A stretch of DNA of 64,000 nt from Pseudomonas chlororaphis subsp. aurantiaca (GTDB lineage Bacteria; Pseudomonadota; Gammaproteobacteria; Pseudomonadales; Pseudomonadaceae), in assembly GCF_013466605.1 (NCBI RefSeq), contig NZ_CP059162.1:2046001-2110000 (forward strand). Direction: 5' to 3'. The notes under the pieces are model-generated. The model saw nothing but the letters and a program-made list of their open reading frames with translations, was not told where the DNA came from and searched no databases. This document shows, in pieces, positions 57,924 to 64,000 of this stretch. Positions within the stretch are counted from its first letter, which is position 1. Each line of letters opens with the position of its first letter. Made by a program: the position numbers and the translations under genes.

Positions 57924-59069
57924 ATGCTGATTGTTGCCGATGAAAATATTCCCCTGCTCGATGCCTTTTTTGCCGGCTTCGGCGAGATCCGCCGTTTCCC
58001 GGGGCGGGCCATCGACCGCGCCGCCATCGAGGGCGCCGATGTGCTGTTGGTGCGTTCGGTGACCCAGGTCAGCCGCGCCCTGCTCGAGGGTAGCCAGGTG
58101 CGGTTTGTCGGGACCTGCACCATTGGCACCGATCACCTGGACCTCGAGTATTTCCACGAGGCGGGCATCCGCTGGTCCAGCGCGCCGGGCTGCAATGCGC
58201 GCGGGGTGGTCGACTATGTGCTGGGCAGCCTGCTGAGCCTGGCGGAAATCGAAGGCGCCGACCTGACACAACGCACGTACGGCGTGGTGGGCGCGGGTGA
58301 GGTCGGTGGACGGCTGATCGAGGTATTGCGCGGCCTGGGCTGGAAGGTCCTGGTCTGCGACCCGCCACGGCAGGTGGCGGAAGGTGGCGACTATGTCAGC
58401 CTGGAACAGATCCTCGCCCAGTGCGATGTCGTCAGCCTGCATACTCCCTTGACCAAGGCCGGCGAGCTGCCGACCTGGCACTTGCTGGACAAGCGGCGCC
58501 TGCGTCAACTGCGCCCCGGCGCCTGGCTGATCAACGCCAGCCGTGGCGCGGTGGTGGATAATAGCGCCCTGCGCGAGGTGTTGCTCGAACGCGAAGACCT
58601 GCAGGCGGTGCTGGATGTCTGGGAAGGCGAACCCCAGGTCGACGTGGCCCTGGCCGAACTCTGCGTGCTGGCCACACCGCATATTGCCGGTTACAGCCTC
58701 GATGGCCGGCAGCGCGGGACGGCGCAGATCTATCAGGCGCTCTGCGATTACCTCGGCCAGCCGCAAGCGATTCATTTGCGCGACCTGCTGCCTCGGCCGT
58801 GGCTGTCGGAGGTGAGTCTCGATGCCAATAGCGACCCGGCCTGGTCCCTGGCGATGATCTGTCGGGCGGTCTACGACCCGCGGCGCGACGATGCGGATTT
58901 CCGCCGCAGCCTGGTGGGCAGCGTGGCCGAGCAGCGCGCGGCCTTCGATGCGTTGCGCAAGGGTTATCCGCCACGACGTGAAATCGATGGGCTGGCCGTG
59001 CGTATCCAGGGCGAAGCACCAGGCTTGCAGCAGATCGTATCGGCCTTGGGGGCGGTGTCGGTTCGTTGA
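57924..59069 (+). CDS. pdxB: 4-phosphoerythronate dehydrogenase
   Basis: This 381-residue NAD-dependent enzyme of pyridoxal phosphate synthesis has a D-2-hydroxyacid dehydrogenase fold. [15 protein letters not shown] lies near 58, the nucleotide site [15 protein letters not shown] near 119, [13 protein letters not shown] near 210, DVWEGEP with catalytic Glu near 234 and ATPHIAGYS with catalytic His near 253. A PdxB-specific C-terminal dimerisation domain occupies about 290-381. AAAGGAG precedes the ATG. It is a single gene, divergent from the MATE exporter. Confidence 0.96.
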   Translation: MLIVADENIPLLDAFFAGFGEIRRFPGRAIDRAAIEGADVLLVRSVTQVSRALLEGSQVRFVGTCTIGTDHLDLEYFHEAGIRWSSAPGCNARGVVDYVLGSLLSLAEIEGADLTQRTYGVVGAGEVGGRLIEVLRGLGWKVLVCDPPRQVAEGGDYVSLEQILAQCDVVSLHTPLTKAGELPTWHLLDKRRLRQLRPGAWLINASRGAVVDNSALREVLLEREDLQAVLDVWEGEPQVDVALAELCVLATPHIAGYSLDGRQRGTAQIYQALCDYLGQPQAIHLRDLLPRPWLSEVSLDANSDPAWSLAMICRAVYDPRRDDADFRRSLVGSVAEQRAAFDALRKGYPPRREIDGLAVRIQGEAPGLQQIVSALGAVSVR

Positions 59070-59101
59070 TCGGGTCTTGGGCCGGGTCGTTTCCGGCAGG
59101 C

Positions 59102-59128
59102 ATAAAAAACCCGGCTTCAGGGCCGGGT
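59102..59128 (-). terminator. intrinsic terminator of the short conserved gene at 59151
   Basis: Reading on the minus strand, ACCCGGC-CCTGAA-GCCGGGT is followed by TTTTTATG. The same hairpin lies after pdxB, but on that strand the A-run comes first, so it suits the minus-strand gene better. Confidence 0.85.
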
Positions 59129-59150
59129 CAAGAGGACGTGAGGCTATGTG

Positions 59151-59330
59151 TCAATCTTGCTGCGCAGGCTTGACCAGTCGCTTTTCCAGTTCGCGGCAGG
59201 CGTTCTGGATCATGTCTTCGGTGATCGGTACTTCGCGACCCTGAGCGTCGATGATGGCGCATCCCAGAGACTGGTCGGGGTGGGTACGAATCACTTCAAT
59301 CTTGTCATTGCTGCTGTTTTGCAAGGACAT
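59151..59330 (-). CDS. short conserved Pseudomonas protein of unknown function
   Basis: This gene encodes a 59-residue soluble protein, MSLQNSSNDKIEVIRTHPDQ at the start, with CAIIDAQGREVPITEDMIQNACRELEKRL in the second half. AGGAG lies eight bases ahead of the ATG at 59330 and a clean terminator follows, so it is a real transcription unit. I believe similar proteins occur across Pseudomonas (possibly the family named after PA1571), but no function is known to me. No membrane span or metal motif is seen. Confidence 0.78.
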   Translation of the reverse strand: MSLQNSSNDKIEVIRTHPDQSLGCAIIDAQGREVPITEDMIQNACRELEKRLVKPAQQD

Positions 59331-59345
59331 GGCCTGTCTCCTCAT

Positions 59346-59676
59346 CAGGTTGTGCGCTTACTTTAAAACCGCCAGGTGACCAAGCTGTGACAACTCCCTG
59401 CAAGGTCCCACTACGGCGTTTTCTATCCGGGGAGTCCTCAGTCCAACAGAAATGCCTGTGGACTTCCACTCGGACCTTAGACCAATAGCATCTAGGCTCT
59501 AGTGTCAGAGGACATAATTAACCTGACTCATTGTGATTTACCGAAGTTCCAGGAAAAGAAGGTTCCAGAAAAACAGGCTTCAGGAAATCGGTTCCGACAA
59601 ACAGGGCTTCGCCTCATCGCTCTGCTGGATCATCCAGCGGTGGATAGGGCGGGGCCGTTCCCAGGTGTGCTCCCGG
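59346..59676. other. 331-bp gap with imperfect TTCCAGGAAA repeats
   Basis: The gap holds the divergent promoters of the short protein and the ABC exporter. Three related blocks, TTCCAGGAAA (59547), TTCCAGAAAA (59563) and TTCAGGAAAT (59579), follow each other at 16-bp steps. The reading frame of the exporter stays open upstream to 59533, but the encoded peptide is not transporter-like. Confidence 0.5.
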
Positions 59677-61461
59677 ATGAACTTCATGCTTTCTTCACGT
59701 CAACGCCGGGCGATTCGCCTGGCCAGTCGTTTCATCGCGCCTTATCGCTGGCAGGCCCTGGGGGCGTTGCTGGCGCTGGTGGTGACCGCGGGCATCACCC
59801 TGTCCATGGGGCAGGGCATCCGCCTGTTGGTGGACCAGGGCTTCATGACCGGATCACCGGACCTGCTCAACCAGTCCATCGGCCTGTTTCTGCTGCTGGT
59901 GCTGGGGCTGGCGGTGGGGACGTTCGTGCGTTTCTACCTGGTGTCGTGGATTGGCGAGCGCTGCGTGGCGGATATCCGTCGGCAGGTGTTCAATCATCTG
60001 ATCTACTTGCACCCGGGCTTCTATGAGAACAATCGCAGCTCGGAGATCCAGTCGCGGCTGACCGCCGACACCACCTTGCTGCAATCGGTGATCGGCTCGT
60101 CGCTCTCACTGTTTTTGCGCAATGCACTGATGGTCATCGGCGGCATCGTGTTGCTGTTTGTCACCAATCCCAAGCTCACCAGCATCGTGGTGATCGCCTT
60201 GCCTCTGGTGCTGGTGCCGATCCTGATTTTCGGCCGCCGGGTGCGCAGCCTGTCACGCTTGAGCCAGGACCGTATCGCCGACGTCGGCAGCTATGTGGCG
60301 GAGACCCTGGGCCAGATCAAGACCGTCCAGGCCTATAACCACCAGCCCCAGGATGAGCGGCGTTTCGCCCTGACGGTGGAGGAGGCGTTCAACACCGCGC
60401 GGCGGCGTATCGTCCAGCGTGCCTGGCTGATCACCCTGGTGATCGTGCTGGTGCTGGGCGCGGTCGGGGTAATGCTCTGGGTCGGTGGCATGGACGTGAT
60501 TGCCGGGCGCATTTCCAGTGGCGAGCTGGCGGCCTTTGTTTTCTACAGCCTGATCGTCGGCAGTGCCTTCGGCACCCTGAGCGAAGTGATCGGCGAGCTG
60601 CAACGGGCCGCCGGCGCGGCGGAGCGGATTGCCGAATTGCTGCGTTCGGAAAACCTGATCCAGCCGCCGAGAGACGGCCTGGCCACCTTGCCCGAGCGGG
60701 TGCGGGGCGAGTTGGTGCTGGAGAACCTGCGCTTCTCTTATCCATCGCGTCCGGACAGTTATGCCGTCGATGGCCTGAGCCTGACGGTCCGCGAGGGGGA
60801 AACCCTGGCGCTGGTCGGGCCGTCGGGGGCGGGCAAGTCGACCATTTATGATCTGCTGCTGCGTTTCTACGACCCGGAGCAGGGGCGCATCCTGCTCGAT
60901 GGCGTGCCCTTGACCCAACTCGATCCGCAGGATGTGCGTCGCTGTTTTGCCCTGGTGTCGCAAAGCCCGGCGCTGTTCTTCGGCAGCATCGAGGAGAACA
61001 TTCGTTATGGCAAGCCCTCGGCCACCCCGGAGCAGGTCAAGGAGGCGGCAAGGATCGCCTACGCCCATGACTTCATCGAGAAAATGCCCGAGGGTTACCA
61101 GACCCACCTCGGCGATGCGGGGCTGGGGCTTTCCGGTGGCCAGCGCCAGCGCCTGGCGATTGCCCGGGCACTGCTGGTGGATGCGCCGATCCTGTTGCTG
61201 GATGAAGCCACCAGCGCCCTGGATGCCCAGAGCGAGCATTTGATTCAGCAGGCCTTGCCGAGCCTGATGAGGAATCGCACCACCCTGGTGATCGCCCATC
61301 GCCTGGCCACGGTGAAAAACGCCGACCGGATCGCGGTGATGGATCAGGGGCGGCTGGTGGCGGTGGGTACCCACCAGGAGTTGATCGCCAGCAATCCGCT
61401 GTATGCGCGCCTGGCGGCGTTGCAGTTCAGCGATGGCCAGGCTCTCCTGAGCCCGCGCTGA
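59677..61461 (+). CDS. MsbA-type ABC exporter (fused permease and ATPase)
   Basis: This gene encodes a 594-residue half-transporter. Six spans in about the first 310 residues match the type-1 exporter fold (RFIAPYRWQALGALLALVV, then FYENNRSSEIQSRLTADTTLLQ). The ATPase has Walker A GPSGAGKST, Q-loop SQSPALFFGSI, signature LSGGQRQRLAIARAL, Walker B ILLLDEATSALD and H-loop IAHRLATV. It probably works as a homodimer moving a lipid, peptide or drug. The start is 59677 or 59686; both have weak ribosome sites. It is a second MsbA-like protein rather than clearly the lipid A flippase, since no lpxK follows. Confidence 0.9.
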   Translation: MNFMLSSRQRRAIRLASRFIAPYRWQALGALLALVVTAGITLSMGQGIRLLVDQGFMTGSPDLLNQSIGLFLLLVLGLAVGTFVRFYLVSWIGERCVADIRRQVFNHLIYLHPGFYENNRSSEIQSRLTADTTLLQSVIGSSLSLFLRNALMVIGGIVLLFVTNPKLTSIVVIALPLVLVPILIFGRRVRSLSRLSQDRIADVGSYVAETLGQIKTVQAYNHQPQDERRFALTVEEAFNTARRRIVQRAWLITLVIVLVLGAVGVMLWVGGMDVIAGRISSGELAAFVFYSLIVGSAFGTLSEVIGELQRAAGAAERIAELLRSENLIQPPRDGLATLPERVRGELVLENLRFSYPSRPDSYAVDGLSLTVREGETLALVGPSGAGKSTIYDLLLRFYDPEQGRILLDGVPLTQLDPQDVRRCFALVSQSPALFFGSIEENIRYGKPSATPEQVKEAARIAYAHDFIEKMPEGYQTHLGDAGLGLSGGQRQRLAIARALLVDAPILLLDEATSALDAQSEHLIQQALPSLMRNRTTLVIAHRLATVKNADRIAVMDQGRLVAVGTHQELIASNPLYARLAALQFSDGQALLSPR

Positions 61462-61465
61462 AAAC

Positions 61466-61496
61466 AAAAATGCCCGCATCGCTGCGGGCATTTTTA
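61466..61496. terminator. bidirectional terminator between the ABC exporter and slt
   Basis: The stem AAAAATGCCCGCA / TGCGGGCATTTTT with a TCGC loop lies between the convergent stops. Confidence 0.93.
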
Positions 61497-61510
61497 TTGG
61501 GCGTTATCGC

Positions 61511-63439
61511 TTACTGATCGTCGAAATACCGCTCATGCCAATCCACCAGTGGCTGTGGCGAATTGAGTTTCTGGCCGTAGATCACCGAGTAGGACAGCAC
61601 GTTCTGCACGTACTGGCGGGTTTCGTCGAACGGAATGCTTTCGACCCAGACGTCGAAACTCAGGTGGTCGGCGCCCCTGAGCCATTGGCGCACGCGACCG
61701 GGACCGGCGTTGTAGGCGGCGGACGCGAGCACCCGGTTGCCGTTGAACTGGCTGTGCACCTGGCTCAGGTAGGCGGCGCCGAGCTGGATGTTCTTGTCCG
61801 GGTTCAGCACTTGCTGCGGCGAGGCCAGCGGGATGCTGAACTTGCGCGCGGTTTCCTTCGCGGTACCAGGCATCAGCTGCATCAGGCCGGCCGCGCCGAC
61901 GCCTGAGCGAGCGTCGTCCATGAACGCGCTTTCCTGGCGGGTGATCGCGAATATCCAGCTCGAGTGCAGGCCGCGGACCTTGGCTTCGCGCACCAGAGTG
62001 TTGCGGTGGGCCATCGGGAAGCGGATGTCCAGGTCGTCCCAGTACTTCGCTTGGCTGATGGTGCGGATGGCCGGGAAGTACCATTTCAGGTCGTAGGCCA
62101 GCTTGGCCTGGGCGACCATTTCGTCACGGCTGAAATGACGGCTGACGTGGTACCACTCACGCCGGCCATCGACGATCTGGCCGCGGGCATGGAACTCCAG
62201 GGCGCGCCGCACGCCAGGCGTATTGCGTACCTTGTTGATCACCTGCTGGCTGAGCACCAGCGGTTTGTTGTTCAACTGATAAGGCAGCTGGGTGCGGTCG
62301 GCCGCGAGGAAACCATAGAAGTCGCGCTCGTTGGCCAGGCCCTTGTAGAGGGTCTGGGCCTGAGGGTTCTGCGGCTCGGCCAGTTCCAGGCTGCGCGCCT
62401 GCCAGTAGCGCCAGCGGTTGGTGGTCGCCAGGTCCTGGGGCAGTTTGCGGGTCAGCTGGTAGGCATCTTCCCAGCGCGCCAGGCGCAGCAACAGGCGCAA
62501 GCGCCATTCGGAGACCGTGTTGTCGCGCAGCTCGGGATCGTATTTGGTCATCACCTCCAGGCCGCGGCTGTCGAAGCGCCGCGCCAGGGTCAGGCCGATT
62601 TCCCGGGCGATCGCCACTTTTTCGTCACGGGAGAAGTGCATGCTGCTGGCATAACCGTCGAGCAGGGCCATGGCCCTGTCCGGATCCTGGCGGGCCAGGC
62701 GGCGCAGACCCAGGCCGACCACGTCGGACATGGCTTCGCTGGCCGGAGTGAAGCGCGACGGCTGGCTGAGCAGCTCGGGCTTCTGGGCAACGTCCACCAG
62801 CAGCCGGCCCTGGGGGGCGAGGGTGGTCATGCTTTTGACCAGGCTATTGGCCAGCGGATAGTTGCGGGCTTCGGCGGCCAGCTTGGCGCGCTGCCAGCGC
62901 TTCTGTTCGGTCAACTGGCCTTCGGCGGCCCACTGGGCAAACAGCGCGTCGCAGGTGGCCGGCAGGGATTTGCCGCTGAGCCAGAGCTTGTCGGTGGCGG
63001 CGTAACCTTCGGCCTTGAGGTTATGGCCTAGCTGGTATTGCGCGTTCAGGCAGTCCAGTTCGGTGAAGTTGAGCTTGGGGTCGTAATACTTGACGAAGGT
63101 GGCCCAGTCGCCGCGTTCGGCCAGCCAGCGCAACCAGCGCAGTCTCATCCAGTTGGCCTGGGGCAGGTCGCCGTGTTCACGGAGAAACTTTTCGATCTCG
63201 GCGTTGCTGGCGGTCTTTAGCCGGGCGGTCAGTTCGTCGTAGGCCAGATAGGGCTCGAGCGGGTAGTCGGCCAGGACCTGGCGGTAGCGGAAATACGGGC
63301 CGGTGTCGCCCTTGGCCAGGGCGCGTTTGGCCTCGTCGTAATATTGACGCTGGAGTGAGAGGTCCGCGGCCTGAGCAGTGTGCACGGCAGAGGCAGAAAG
63401 AAGCAGGCAGGATAAAAGACTGAAAAGGCGACTGCGCAT
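61511..63439 (-). CDS. slt: soluble lytic murein transglycosylase (Slt70 family)
   Basis: This 642-residue periplasmic enzyme cleaves peptidoglycan to 1,6-anhydro-muropeptides. A signal peptide MRSRLFSLLSCLLLSASAVHTAQA ends near residue 24 (given here only as a stretch of hydrophobic residues after MRSR). A long all-helical superhelix covers about 25-450. The catalytic domain has the acid Glu in ITRQESAFMDDARSGVGAAG and LMQLMPGTAKETA, and ASAAYNAGPGRVRQWL near 590. The start at 63439 is chosen because the signal peptide begins there; the upstream extension has none. It is convergent with the ABC exporter. Confidence 0.95.
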   Translation of the reverse strand: MRSRLFSLLSCLLLSASAVHTAQAADLSLQRQYYDEAKRALAKGDTGPYFRYRQVLADYPLEPYLAYDELTARLKTASNAEIEKFLREHGDLPQANWMRLRWLRWLAERGDWATFVKYYDPKLNFTELDCLNAQYQLGHNLKAEGYAATDKLWLSGKSLPATCDALFAQWAAEGQLTEQKRWQRAKLAAEARNYPLANSLVKSMTTLAPQGRLLVDVAQKPELLSQPSRFTPASEAMSDVVGLGLRRLARQDPDRAMALLDGYASSMHFSRDEKVAIAREIGLTLARRFDSRGLEVMTKYDPELRDNTVSEWRLRLLLRLARWEDAYQLTRKLPQDLATTNRWRYWQARSLELAEPQNPQAQTLYKGLANERDFYGFLAADRTQLPYQLNNKPLVLSQQVINKVRNTPGVRRALEFHARGQIVDGRREWYHVSRHFSRDEMVAQAKLAYDLKWYFPAIRTISQAKYWDDLDIRFPMAHRNTLVREAKVRGLHSSWIFAITRQESAFMDDARSGVGAAGLMQLMPGTAKETARKFSIPLASPQQVLNPDKNIQLGAAYLSQVHSQFNGNRVLASAAYNAGPGRVRQWLRGADHLSFDVWVESIPFDETRQYVQNVLSYSVIYGQKLNSPQPLVDWHERYFDDQ

Positions 63440-63652
63440 GAGACATCCGGGCAGAGAAATCATGACAAGTGCCGACAATGCCAACACTGATTATTTCCTA
63501 GCTTAGCCTTTTGCCAGCTACGGGTGAAAGCTTTGCCGGCCTCTTGTCGCCAGTTCGCTGCAAATGTTGTTCAGGGTGCTTCAGGAGCGAAAATGCCGGC
63601 CTTCTGAGGCCTCAACTCAGGTAGAATGCGCGCCCGGTTTTTGGAGAAGCTC

Positions 63653-64000
63653 ATGACCCTGCTCAAATTCAGCGATGTGTCCCTTGCGTTCGGCGCTATG
63701 CCGTTGTTGGACAAGGTGTCCTGGCAGATCGCCCGTGGTGAGCGGGTGTGCATCATCGGCCGTAACGGCACTGGCAAATCCAGCATGCTGAAGCTGGTCA
63801 AGGGCGATCAGAAGCCCGACGACGGTTCCGTATGGCGCGCGCCCGGTCTGAAAATCGGCGAATTGCCGCAGGAATTGCCAGTGGCCGACGAGCGGACGGT
63901 GTTCGACGTCGTCGCCCAGGGCCTCGATGGCGTTGGCGAGCTGCTGGCGCAGTACCACCACCTGAGCCAGAACATTGTCACCGATGCCGATCTGGAAAAG
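63653..64000 (+). CDS. uup: ABC-F ATPase (Uup-like), 5' part only
   Basis: The first 116 codons are present; the gene runs off the right edge. MTLLKFSDVSLAFGAMPLLD is followed by Walker A GRNGTGKSS near residue 38 and a Q-loop region with IGELPQELP near 72. The lack of membrane spans and the opening sequence fit the cytosolic ABC-F proteins; within these, Uup is the best match because of the start sequence and the spacing VADERTVFDVVAQGL. Uup acts in ribosome function and in limiting transposon excision. GGAGAAG precedes the ATG. Only the first half of the first ATPase domain is visible. Confidence 0.85.
   Translation, partial: MTLLKFSDVSLAFGAMPLLDKVSWQIARGERVCIIGRNGTGKSSMLKLVKGDQKPDDGSVWRAPGLKIGELPQELPVADERTVFDVVAQGLDGVGELLAQYHHLSQNIVTDADLEK

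Noticed and set aside
59533..59676. N-terminal extension of the ABC exporter to an upstream ATG
   Set aside because: The extra 48 residues (MIYRSSRKRRFQ...) are basic and unlike exporter N-termini, and they would be encoded by the TTCCAGGAAA repeat run.

Overview
This 64 kb window is chromosomal core sequence from a fluorescent-group Pseudomonas (P. fluorescens / protegens / chlororaphis type). The evidence is high GC, codon use with many antisense open frames, and gene order. The run xdhABC, GntR, smc-zipA-ligA, dnaX-ybaB-recR, apt-anr-hemN, the cco accessory genes, two tandem ccoNOQP operons and aer-acnA matches, as I recall it, the layout of the P. aeruginosa genome. REP-type palindromes typical of the P. 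fluorescens group fill several intergenic gaps. The species call is inference.

Layout. (1) 1-10 kb: the start of dacB (cut by the window edge), yggL, a BenE-family transporter divergent from a GntR regulator, and a minus-strand purine catabolic block, xdhA-xdhB-xdhC-guaD. (2) 10-20 kb: a GntR regulator 2 bp ahead of smc, then zipA, ligA, a putative zinc metallopeptidase and the 4.5S SRP RNA (ffs). (3) 20-26 kb: LysR/EamA divergent pair, VOC protein, XRE regulator, a PAS-GGDEF-EAL protein preceded by a tiny ORF resembling the fused ends of an Aer chemoreceptor, and a periplasmic binding protein. (4) 26-32 kb: dnaX-ybaB, an MDR-type oxidoreductase, recR and an acyl-CoA dehydrogenase. (5) 31.7-49 kb: a microaerobic respiration island with apt, the oxygen sensor anr, hemN, the cbb3 assembly genes ccoG-H-I-S plus a TauE/SafE-like gene, a PIN/Phd toxin-antitoxin pair, ccoNOQP-1 and ccoNOQP-2. 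(6) 48-64 kb: an alpha/beta hydrolase, the aerotaxis receptor aer, a CPBP protease, acnA, rlmM, tusA, a MATE exporter, pdxB, a short conserved protein, an MsbA-type ABC transporter, slt and the start of a uup-like ABC-F gene.

How the genes work together. Anr senses low oxygen through an Fe-S cluster. Sites matching the Anr consensus (TTGAT-N4-ATCAA) lie ahead of hemN (perfect), ccoN of operon 2 (one mismatch, inside the divergent hydrolase gene) and ccoN of operon 1 (weaker). HemN makes heme without oxygen, CcoG/H/I/S deliver copper and assemble the oxidase, and the two ccoNOQP operons encode two cbb3 oxidases. Aer supplies energy/oxygen taxis. The guaD/xdh block converts guanine and hypoxanthine to xanthine and urate.

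No prophage, insertion sequence, CRISPR array or tRNA was recognised. I found no convincing wholly new system. The least ordinary items are the 48-codon mini-Aer ORF, a c-di-GMP protein with altered GGDEF and EAL signatures, the toxin-antitoxin pair inside the cbb3 cluster, the near-identical DNA tracts shared by the two cco operons, and the operator-like palindromes ahead of xdhA.
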